Below, piece after piece: positions 21,523 to 28,181 of a stretch of DNA of 31,235 nt. The stretch's first letter is position 1; each line of letters starts with the position of its first letter. This DNA is from SZUA-448 sp045593785 (GTDB lineage: Bacteria; Bacillota; Clostridia; Lachnospirales; Lachnospiraceae): NCBI GenBank assembly GCA_045593785.1, contig JAZNXH010000106.1, positions 1-31,235 of the forward strand, read 5' to 3'. Position numbers and translations under genes: made by a program. The notes beneath the pieces are model-generated. The model was not told the origin of the DNA, ran no database searches, and was given only the letters and a program-made list of their open reading frames with translations.

Positions 21523-23925
21523 TTATGCGTTCTGTTCTTCAACGAACTTTCTGATGTTCGATGCATTCACATACTTCTTCACCTTACCGTCACGGATGGT
21601 AACAAGGGTCGGAGCCTGCATAATTGCATATTCGCTTACCAGTTCCAGATTCTGCTCTGCATCGATTACTTCATACGGAATACCCTCAAGGTAGCCTTTT
21701 GCAATCTTACAGTTCGGACAGGTCATAGTTGTAAAGAGATAATTTCCGTCTTCCTGCTTAGAGATAACCGGATTATCTACCTTCGGCATAGAAACGTCAT
21801 CTATGTTTCTTCCCTGCTCCTTAGTGCTGGTACGAACTTTTAATCCATTCTCGAAATCAATGGCATATTCCTTACGGTTCTTGTACTCCTGAGACTTACC
21901 TTCGTTCCAGTTCTGTACCGGACGATAGTAACCGGTGATACGGCTGTAAACCTCTGTCTTCTCACCACATTCCGGACAGGTGTACTGCTCACCGTTGATG
22001 TAACCGTGGTTCTTACAGATGGAGTAAGTCGGTGACATCGTGTAGTACGGAAGCTTGTAATTCTCAGCAATGGTACGTACTAACTTCGCAGCAGCCTCCC
22101 AGGACGGAAGTTTCTCACCGAGGAATGCGTGGAATACAGTACCGGAAGTATACAGGGTCTGGAGACGATCCTGAATATCCAATGCCTCAAAGATATCTGC
22201 GGTAAAGTCAACCGGTAAGTGAGAACTGTTGGTGTAGTACGGAGTATCGCCTTCATGACCCGCAGTCTTGATGTCCGGCCATTTCTTTCTGTCGTGCTTT
22301 GCAAGACGGAAGCTGGTGGACTCTGCCGGAGTTGCTTCAAGGTTGTAAAGATCGCCGTACTGCTCCTGATAATCACTCAGACGCTCTCTCATATGGTTCA
22401 AGGTCTTCTCGGTGAAGTCCTGAGTTGCCTTATCGGTCATATCCTTGCCAAGCCACTTCGCATTGAGACCTACTTCGTTCATACCAAGTAAACCGATGGT
22501 GGAGAAGTGATTGTCAAAAGTACCGAGATAACGCTTGGTGTACGGATATAATCCCTCATCAAGAAGCTTCGTGATAACGCCACGCTTTACTTTCAGGGAA
22601 CGAGCGGATACATCCATCATATGGTCAAGGCGGCTGAAGAATTCTTCCTCATTTGCTGATAAATACGCGATACGCGGCATGTTAATCGTAACAACGCCTA
22701 CAGAACCGGTACTCTCGCCGGAACCGAAGAAACCACCGGTCTTCTTACGAAGTTCTCTTAAGTCAAGACGCAGACGACAGCACATAGAACGAACATCGCT
22801 CGGCTCCATATCACTGTTGATATAGTTGGAGAAATACGGAGTACCGTATTTTGCGGTCATTTCGAACAAGAGACGATTGTTCTCGGTATCGGACCAGTCA
22901 AAATCTCTCGTAATGGAATAGGTCGGAATCGGATACTGGAAACCACGGCCATTTGCATCACCTTCGATCATGATCTCGATGAATGCACGGTTTACCATAT
23001 CCATCTCTGCCTTACAATCTTTGTACTTAAAGTCAACTTCCTTGCCACCGATGATACAGTTCTGTTCTGCAAGGTCAGCCGGAACCGTCCAGTCCAGTGT
23101 AATATTCGAGAACGGTGCCTGAGTACCCCAACGACTCGGAGTATTTACACCATAGATAAAGCACTGGATGCACTGCTTTACATCATGATAAGAAAGGTTA
23201 TCAATCTTAACGAACGGTGCAAGATAGGTGTCAAAAGAAGAAAATGCCTGTGCGCCTGCCCACTCATTCTGCATGATACCAAGGAAGTTTACCATCTGAT
23301 TACAGAGGGTGGAAAGATGCTTTGCCGGAGAAGAAGTAATCTTGCCCGGGATACCACCAAGACCTTCCTTAATCAGCTGACGGAGAGACCATCCTGCACA
23401 ATAACCGGTCAACATAGACAAGTCATGAATATGGATGTCAGCGTTACGGTGTGCACTTGCAATCTCATCATCATAGATTTCGGACAACCAGTAGTTTGCA
23501 GTAATGGAACCGGAGTTATGAAGAATCAAACCACCAACCGAATAAGTAACGGTGGAATTCTCCTTAACACGCCAGTCTTCTTCTTTTACGTAACTGTTAA
23601 CGATATCCTTATAGTCAAGAATCGTGGAGCGCATGTTACGGATCTTCTCACGGTTCTTACGGTACAGAATGTATGCCTTTGCAACATCGGTATAACCACT
23701 CTGTTCCAATATATGCTCTACACTATCCTGAATATCCTCGACACTGATGGTTCCGTCCTTTACCTTAGACTGGAAGTCCGAAGTAACACGGAGTGCCAGA
23801 AGATTGATAATATCCTCGTTGAAAATTTTCTGTGTTGCGGTAAATGCCTTCGAAATCGCATCGCTAATTTTCTGAAGATTAAACTCAGCAACTTCGCCGT
23901 CACGTTTTAATACGTTAATCATCAT
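21523..23925 (-). CDS. nrdD: Anaerobic ribonucleoside-triphosphate reductase with fused thioredoxin/glutaredoxin-like domain
   Basis: An 800-residue class III reductase that makes dNTPs under anoxia. It has an N-terminal ATP-cone (INVLKRDGEVAEFNLQKIS), the large catalytic barrel, a zinc site formed by Cys637, His640, Cys650 and Cys653 (CKNH and CPEC), and the glycyl radical site at Gly665 in SRITGYYRPVQ. The last about 75 residues are an added redox domain with CPNC at 736-739, a cis-proline in QAPTL and DGKVKKYV, typical of glutaredoxin/NrdH-like folds, so the reductant may be built in. The ATG at 23925 has GGGAG upstream; an in-frame ATG at 23991 lies in the structured leader. The activase NrdG is not in this window. 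Tandem NrdR-type boxes precede the promoter. Confidence 0.95.
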   Translation of the reverse strand: MMINVLKRDGEVAEFNLQKISDAISKAFTATQKIFNEDIINLLALRVTSDFQSKVKDGTISVEDIQDSVEHILEQSGYTDVAKAYILYRKNREKIRNMRSTILDYKDIVNSYVKEEDWRVKENSTVTYSVGGLILHNSGSITANYWLSEIYDDEIASAHRNADIHIHDLSMLTGYCAGWSLRQLIKEGLGGIPGKITSSPAKHLSTLCNQMVNFLGIMQNEWAGAQAFSSFDTYLAPFVKIDNLSYHDVKQCIQCFIYGVNTPSRWGTQAPFSNITLDWTVPADLAEQNCIIGGKEVDFKYKDCKAEMDMVNRAFIEIMIEGDANGRGFQYPIPTYSITRDFDWSDTENNRLLFEMTAKYGTPYFSNYINSDMEPSDVRSMCCRLRLDLRELRKKTGGFFGSGESTGSVGVVTINMPRIAYLSANEEEFFSRLDHMMDVSARSLKVKRGVITKLLDEGLYPYTKRYLGTFDNHFSTIGLLGMNEVGLNAKWLGKDMTDKATQDFTEKTLNHMRERLSDYQEQYGDLYNLEATPAESTSFRLAKHDRKKWPDIKTAGHEGDTPYYTNSSHLPVDFTADIFEALDIQDRLQTLYTSGTVFHAFLGEKLPSWEAAAKLVRTIAENYKLPYYTMSPTYSICKNHGYINGEQYTCPECGEKTEVYSRITGYYRPVQNWNEGKSQEYKNRKEYAIDFENGLKVRTSTKEQGRNIDDVSMPKVDNPVISKQEDGNYLFTTMTCPNCKIAKGYLEGIPYEVIDAEQNLELVSEYAIMQAPTLVTIRDGKVKKYVNASNIRKFVEEQNA

Positions 23926-23968
23926 ATAGTGCTCCCTTCTCCTAATACAATTTATCATTTTCCGTTGT

Positions 23969-24044
23969 TTTGCAGACCGTGCAAATCCCATGTTCGTCCC
24001 TGTTATATCGGGATTTCACACGTTTCTGCCTGCGATTCACTCGC
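23969..24044 (-). other. Structured nrdD leader RNA with two exclusive folds
   Basis: The about 125-base leader of nrdD contains nested and competing helices on the minus strand. Fold 1: GCAGGC (24033-24028) with GTCTGC (23977-23972), enclosing AAATCCC (24016-24010) with GGGATTT (23989-23983). Fold 2: a perfect hairpin TTTGCA-CGGTC-TGCAAA (23985-23969) that uses the 3' arms of both fold 1 helices. A small hairpin GCGA-GTGAA-TCGC (24044-24032) overlaps the outer helix. No T-run terminator follows, so control, if any, would act on translation or stability. It does not match a riboswitch class that I recognise. Confidence 0.45.
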
Positions 24045-24057
24045 CGGTGCAAGATAA

Positions 24058-24086
24058 ATATTAGCAGATGTGCTTTTGTTCGTCAA
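24058..24086 (-). promoter_or_regulatory. nrdD promoter
   Basis: Minus strand TTGACG (24086-24081), 17 bases, TAATAT (24063-24058). Transcription would start near 24051, giving a leader of about 125 bases. Confidence 0.78.
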
Positions 24087-24095
24087 TAGGAAAAA

Positions 24096-24143
24096 CCACA
24101 AAATATATAAATTATTTTTTTACCCCACCACTATATCTTGTGT
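24096..24143 (-). promoter_or_regulatory. Tandem NrdR-type boxes upstream of nrdD
   Basis: NrdR boxes are known to follow acaCwAtATaTwGtgt and to occur in pairs about three helical turns apart. Here CCACTATATCTTGTGT (24128-24143) fits 14 of 16 positions, and CCACAAAATATATAAA (24096-24111) fits the conserved core at 8 of 10. Their centres are 32 bases apart with 16 bases between. They lie directly upstream of the -35 hexamer. NrdR, an ATP-cone repressor encoded elsewhere, should bind when dATP is high. The remaining stretch 24144-24245 is AT-rich and holds nothing I can name. Confidence 0.68.
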
Positions 24144-24245
24144 CGTCTTTTTAAAATAATTTCAAAAAATACTATTAAGTTTTTTTCGAAATTGCCGACA
24201 AGTACCGTATTCTACAGTCTTTGTATTATCACACGACAAGGATAG

Positions 24246-24281
24246 AAAAAAACACGCAGCATTTTCGGCTGCGTGTTTTTT
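24246..24281 (-). terminator. Terminator of galM (possibly bidirectional)
   Basis: ACACGCAGC (24252-24260), seven-base loop, GCTGCGTGT (24268-24276), with an A run on one side and a T run on the other. On the minus strand it follows the galM stop (24325). Confidence 0.87.
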
Positions 24282-24287
24282 GTCCGA

Positions 24288-24303
24288 CCACAATATATAG
24301 TGG
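24288..24303. promoter_or_regulatory. Solitary NrdR-like palindrome in galM 3' region
   Basis: The 16-mer CCACAATATATAGTGG contains the full NrdR core CAATATATAG and is palindromic at nearly every position. It lies between the galM stop and its terminator, about 160 bases from the tandem boxes, and has no partner at 31-32 bases. On the plus strand it sits between TTGTCC and a perfect TATAAT (24305-24310) 19 bases apart. Confidence 0.45.
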
Positions 24304-24324
24304 TTATAATTTGAACTGTGATAT

Positions 24325-25392
24325 CTATTTTACCGTCGTAAAACGATAAATCGTAGCGGAGCTGAACTCTTCTCCTGCCTTCAATGCGCTGGACGGGAAA
24401 TCCGGTGTGTTACATGAGTTCGGATAGAACTGACTCTCAAAACATATGCCATCGCGTTTTACATAGGTACATCCACCCTTACCTGCAATACCGCTTCCGA
24501 TGAAGTTACCGGCATAGAACTGCATGCCCGGAAGATCAGTGTAGACTTCCATCTTGCGTCCGGATGCTTCATCCACTAATTCTGCAACTAAAGTCGGTTC
24601 TTCACGCTGTGTCTTCAATACATAGTTATGATCATATCCGCCAGCCTGAGTAAGCGGTGCATAATCCGCATCAATACGATCACCGATTGTAGTAAAGCTA
24701 CGGAAATCCATCGGGGTTCCGGTAACATCGCGAAGTTCACCGGTCGGAATCAATGCATCATCGGTCGGTGTGAAATGATCACAATCCATCTTCAGCTTCA
24801 TATTCATCGCTGCAGCGGCACCGGCATCATGTCCTGCAAGATTAAAATAGGAATGATTCGTCAGATTAATGATGGTATCCTGGTCAGATACTGCAAAATA
24901 CTCAATCACAAGTTCATTATCTTCTGTCAGGGTGTAAGTAACAGAGATATCAACATTTCCCGGGAATCCCTGTTCCATGTCCGGACTCAGACGAGAGAAC
25001 TCAATACCGAGTGCATCTTCATCCTCAAACACCTCTGCTTCATACATCAGGGTATTATATCCTTTGAATCCACCATGCAGACAGTTATTGCCGTCGTTCT
25101 TCTCCAATGTATATTCTTTTCCGTTTACACTGAACTTTGCACCACCGATACGGTTCGCATAACGTCCGATAAAAGAGCCAAATCCCGGGCCATTCTTCTC
25201 ATAACCGCTTACAGAATCAAATCCAAGTGCAATATCACGGATGTTACCATCCTTATCCGGCACACAGATACTTACGATATTGGCACCGTAATCGGTAAAG
25301 GATACGGACATGCCGTTTTTATTTGTAAAAGTATAAAGAGTTGCAGTTTCACCATTCTTGGTTGTACCAAAAGAAGTCTTAATCTGTTTCAT
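24325..25392 (-). CDS. galM: Galactose mutarotase (aldose 1-epimerase)
   Basis: A 355-residue enzyme that interconverts alpha and beta anomers of galactose and glucose in the Leloir pathway. Conserved elements: GRYANRIGGAKF, NCLHGG with a substrate-binding His, NHSYFNLAGH with the catalytic-acid His, GYDHNYVL with the substrate-binding Asp, and the general-base Glu in CFESQFYPN. Length is normal for the family and there is no signal peptide, so it is cytosolic. It is a single-gene unit with its own promoter and terminator; no other galactose genes are beside it. The ATG is preceded by TAGGAGA with good spacing. Confidence 0.95.
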   Translation of the reverse strand: MKQIKTSFGTTKNGETATLYTFTNKNGMSVSFTDYGANIVSICVPDKDGNIRDIALGFDSVSGYEKNGPGFGSFIGRYANRIGGAKFSVNGKEYTLEKNDGNNCLHGGFKGYNTLMYEAEVFEDEDALGIEFSRLSPDMEQGFPGNVDISVTYTLTEDNELVIEYFAVSDQDTIINLTNHSYFNLAGHDAGAAAAMNMKLKMDCDHFTPTDDALIPTGELRDVTGTPMDFRSFTTIGDRIDADYAPLTQAGGYDHNYVLKTQREEPTLVAELVDEASGRKMEVYTDLPGMQFYAGNFIGSGIAGKGGCTYVKRDGICFESQFYPNSCNTPDFPSSALKAGEEFSSATIYRFTTVK

Positions 25393-25423
25393 AACAATCT
25401 CCTATCTTGGAATTAATAATTTA

Positions 25424-25452
25424 ATTATAGCATAGTGTTTTTTCATAGTAAA
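25424..25452 (-). promoter_or_regulatory. galM promoter
   Basis: Minus strand TTTACT (25452-25447), 17 bases, perfect TATAAT (25429-25424), about 30 bases before the ATG. Confidence 0.7.
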
Positions 25453-25463
25453 TGTAGTAAATG

Positions 25464-25492
25464 AAAAATCGCAGGCTCGAAAACCTGCGATT
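25464..25492 (-). terminator. Terminator of the cold shock gene
   Basis: AATCGCAGG (25467-25475), eight-base loop, CCTGCGATT (25484-25492); on the minus strand followed by a T run. It lies about 75 bases after the csp stop at 25567. Confidence 0.85.
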
Positions 25493-25566
25493 CTACTCCC
25501 GTTAATACAATATAGCTTATTTCAATTATATAAATAAAAGAAAAAGGTACACTGGATTAGCTTGGA

Positions 25567-25764
25567 TTACAGCTTGGTTACGTTGGTTGCCTGCGGTCCC
25601 TTTGCACCCTGAACAACGTCGAACTCTACTTCCTGACCCTCATCAAGAGACTTGAAGCCTTCCATGTTGAGGCCGGAGAAATGTACGAATACATCATTTC
25701 CCTCTTCGTCGGAGATAAATCCGTAACCTTTTTGGTTGTTGAACCACTTAACTGTACCTTTCAT
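25567..25764 (-). CDS. Cold shock protein (CspA family)
   Basis: A 65-residue single OB-fold protein, the usual length. RNP1 is KGYGFI (12-17) and RNP2 is VFVHF (25-29), both intact, with the start MKGTVKWFN. It binds single-stranded RNA and DNA and acts as an RNA chaperone. The ATG follows GGAGG by seven bases. An in-frame upstream ATG at 25830 lies at the transcription start and is rejected. Single-gene unit; leader about 50 bases, shorter than the long thermosensor leader of E. coli cspA. Confidence 0.96.
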   Translation of the reverse strand: MKGTVKWFNNQKGYGFISDEEGNDVFVHFSGLNMEGFKSLDEGQEVEFDVVQGAKGPQATNVTKL

Positions 25765-25820
25765 TTTGTTTCCTCCAAAATAAATAAAAAATATCGCCAT
25801 AATTTTATTATAGCAATGCC

Positions 25821-25849
25821 ATAATAACACTGTTATTTCATAAAGTCAA
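25821..25849 (-). promoter_or_regulatory. Promoter of the cold shock gene
   Basis: Minus strand TTGACT (25849-25844), 17 bases, TATTAT (25826-25821). A second TATAAT lies 15 bases further downstream without a good -35. Confidence 0.72.
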
Positions 25850-25879
25850 CGACAAAATACAGTTTGAATTGTGCGGATT

Positions 25880-25956
25880 TGCTACACTATGTAGCATTTC
25901 GTTTCCTTTTACATATTAATACGCTAGTCTTTGTGCTACAGCAACAAAACGTAGCA
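25880..25956 (+). promoter_or_regulatory. Two TGCTAC/GTAGCA palindromes before XRE gene
   Basis: TGCTAC-N5-GTAGCA at 25880-25896 and TGCTAC-N11-GTAGCA at 25934-25956: four copies of one half-site in two perfect inverted repeats upstream of the only plus-strand gene. This is the expected pattern for an autoregulatory XRE operator. A TTGAAT-N18-TATGTA promoter (25864-25893) would overlap the first palindrome at its -10. Confidence 0.62.
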
Positions 25957-25997
25957 TTTGAGCCTGGTTTTACGGCTTGTTTTGAAAGGATATCTTC

Positions 25998-26366
25998 ATG
26001 GTAAAAGATTTGTCATTGCCTGCAAAACTGAAAAAGCTAAGACTTTTACGCGGCTATTCGCAGGCGTATGTCGCATCCAAACTGAATATCTCAAGACAGG
26101 CGTATCAGCACTACGAAAGCGGCAGACGCGTGCCGAACAATGAGTACCTCGGTCTGCTTGCTGAGTTATATAATCTGCAGATTTATGATCTGCTTATTCC
26201 GGATATCCAGTTTGACTTCCCGGATCTCGTCAATGAAGAACCACTCTATCCGAAATCCTATGCTGAGATGGAACAAAAGCTTCTAAAAGCATTCCGTAGA
26301 CTGAATGATAAGGACAAACAAAAATTGGTCAAGCATGCCGAAGCAATGACTTGGAAAAAGAAATAA
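25998..26366 (+). CDS. XRE-family (HTH_3) transcriptional regulator
   Basis: A 122-residue regulator with an N-terminal Cro/C1-type helix-turn-helix at about 8-62 (KLKKLRLLRGYSQAYVASKL, then ISRQAYQHYESGRRVPNNE). A linker with acidic and proline residues (IPDIQFDFPDLVNEEPLYP) and a C-terminal helix (MEQKLLKAFRRLNDKDKQKL) that may dimerise follow. The ATG has AAAGGA eight bases upstream. It is the only clear plus-strand gene and is convergent with the ABC pair, the stops being 5 bases apart. Palindromes at 25880-25956 are probable operators, so I infer autoregulation; other targets may include the divergent cold shock gene. Confidence 0.9.
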   Translation: MVKDLSLPAKLKKLRLLRGYSQAYVASKLNISRQAYQHYESGRRVPNNEYLGLLAELYNLQIYDLLIPDIQFDFPDLVNEEPLYPKSYAEMEQKLLKAFRRLNDKDKQKLVKHAEAMTWKKK

Positions 26367-26370
26367 TCCC

Positions 26371-26391
26371 ATCATTCAAACTGTGAATGAT
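26371..26391. repeat. Inverted repeat at convergent gene ends
   Basis: ATCATTCA (26371-26378), loop AACTG, TGAATGAT (26384-26391): perfect 8-bp arms just after the XRE stop and overlapping the last codons of the convergent ABC gene. It may end XRE transcription, but no T run follows. Confidence 0.5.
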
Positions 26392-28171
26392 ACAGACTTC
26401 TGTATGCTCCGTTCTTCTGCATCAGTTCTTCGTGATTTCCGCGTTCTACAACTCTTCCATGATCAATCAGAACAATCTCATCTGCATTTCTTATCGTCGA
26501 CAGACGGTGTGCAATGATAAAACAGGTTTTTCCTGCCATTAATCGGCGCATCGCTTCCTGTATCTGTATTTCGGTCCGCGTATCTACATTCGATGTTGCT
26601 TCATCTAAAATCAGCATCTTTGCATCCAACAGCATTGCCCGAGCAATTGTAAGCAGCTGTTTCTGACCTTTTGAAATATTAGAACCATCTTCTGTAATCA
26701 CAGTTTGATATCCATTCGGAAGTCGCATGATAAAGGAATGAATCTTTGCGGCCTTTGCTGCTGCAACTACTTCCTCTTCTGTCGCATCCTGCTTCCCGTA
26801 CGCAATATTATCGTAAATCGTACCGCCGAACAGCCAGGTATCCTGTAATACCATCGCATATGCTTTCCGTAAACTCTCTCGCGTGTAATCACGGTTCTCA
26901 ATTCCGTCAATTTTTATCTCACCGGTCTGCGGATCATAGAAACGCATCAGAAGATTGATAATTGTTGTCTTGCCTGAACCGGTCTCTCCTACAATCGCCG
27001 TCATACTTCCCGGCTTTGCATTCAGGCAGATATCTTTCAGGATTTCTTTTCCTTCCACATAACTGAACGTCACATGTTCCAGATCAACTGCGCCCTGTGT
27101 CTCTGTCAGCACGACTGCGCTTTCTCGATCTGCAACTTCTTCCTCCGTATCCAACACGGTCAGCACACGTTCTGCTGCTGCCAAAGCGGACTGCAATTCA
27201 CTAATAATGTTCGCCGCCTCGTTAATCGGACCGGAAAACTTCCTGGAATACAACACAAAGGATGAAATACTTCCAAGCGGCATTCCCTGTGTGATTCTGA
27301 GAATCGCACCAAACATCGTCACCAATGCCAGTGATATATTGTTAATAAAATTCACGGTCGGCCCTACAATGCTTCCATAATAATCCGCATTATAGTACGC
27401 TGTTACCGCTGCGTCATTTACCCCATCAAAACGCTTTAACATTGCTGCTTCTGCCGCATATGCGCAGATAGTCTTCTGTCCGCCGATTGCTTCCTCTGAA
27501 AAACCGTTCATCTCACCCAGCTTTGCAGAACGCAGACGGAATAAAGGTCTGGTTTTCTTCGCCATATATCTGGTATAAAACAATGCCATTGGGATTGTCA
27601 CACACATCACAAGCACCAACACCGGTGATATTGCAATCATCATGACAAGTGAACCAACCACCGTTACTACACTTGCAAGAATTGATACGACATCTGTAGA
27701 GAGTGATGTGTTGATTACATCAATATCATAAGAAATACGGCTGATAATATCTCCGGTCTGATTCCGGTCGAAATACCCTACCGGAAGACGGGTCAGCTTA
27801 TCCATAACATCATTGCGCATCTGACGTACAATCTTTTTGGTAATCCATTGCATCAACACGGCAAGTACATAAGAAAACGCAGAAGAGGCAATATAGAATA
27901 CTACCATTAACACCGCATAATGAAACACTGTTTCAAAATCCACATTGCCTTTGCCTAGTTCAATTGCATCTACTGCTTTTCCGGACAGGTAAGGTCCTAC
28001 CAATCCGAGCAGGTTGGCACCGATGGTTAGAACCAATGCCAGAAACAGCCATGCACCGTGCGAGCTCAGATAATGCCATAAGCCTTTTAACACATAGCCG
28101 GTATTTCTTGGTTTATATGCCAGAGAAGCACCCGCGCTTCCCGGCCTGAATTGTCGTTGATTTACTGCCAT
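26372..28171 (-). CDS. ABC multidrug-type exporter, catalytic-site subunit
   Basis: A 599-residue half-exporter: six-helix membrane domain (about 35-330) and ATPase domain with Walker A IVGETGSGKTTIINLL, Walker B MLILDEATSNVDT carrying the catalytic glutamate, and H-loop IAHRLST. The signature is ISKGQKQLLTIARA, where Lys replaces the second residue of the usual SGGQ. This is the counterpart of the degenerate partner gene upstream, giving an asymmetric heterodimer like TM287/288, BmrCD or LmrCD. It lies 10 bases after the partner, with GAGGAA before its ATG. Probably exports drugs or lipids; substrate unknown. Confidence 0.94.
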   Translation of the reverse strand: MAVNQRQFRPGSAGASLAYKPRNTGYVLKGLWHYLSSHGAWLFLALVLTIGANLLGLVGPYLSGKAVDAIELGKGNVDFETVFHYAVLMVVFYIASSAFSYVLAVLMQWITKKIVRQMRNDVMDKLTRLPVGYFDRNQTGDIISRISYDIDVINTSLSTDVVSILASVVTVVGSLVMMIAISPVLVLVMCVTIPMALFYTRYMAKKTRPLFRLRSAKLGEMNGFSEEAIGGQKTICAYAAEAAMLKRFDGVNDAAVTAYYNADYYGSIVGPTVNFINNISLALVTMFGAILRITQGMPLGSISSFVLYSRKFSGPINEAANIISELQSALAAAERVLTVLDTEEEVADRESAVVLTETQGAVDLEHVTFSYVEGKEILKDICLNAKPGSMTAIVGETGSGKTTIINLLMRFYDPQTGEIKIDGIENRDYTRESLRKAYAMVLQDTWLFGGTIYDNIAYGKQDATEEEVVAAAKAAKIHSFIMRLPNGYQTVITEDGSNISKGQKQLLTIARAMLLDAKMLILDEATSNVDTRTEIQIQEAMRRLMAGKTCFIIAHRLSTIRNADEIVLIDHGRVVERGNHEELMQKNGAYRSLYHSQFE

Positions 28172-28181
28172 ATCTTATTCC

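Noticed and set aside
23185..23910. 241-codon plus-strand frame opposite nrdD
   Set aside because: It lies wholly within the antisense of the conserved reductase and shows no domain or start signal.
23926..24051. Cobalamin, c-di-GMP or ZTP riboswitch before nrdD
   Set aside because: None of the conserved core sequences of these classes could be found in the leader.
24628..25416. 262-codon plus-strand frame opposite galM
   Set aside because: Antisense shadow of a conserved mutarotase, with no ribosome-binding sequence.
25767..25830. Longer cold shock protein start at 25830
   Set aside because: The extension would begin at the predicted transcript start, has atypical sequence, and the internal ATG has a perfect GGAGG.
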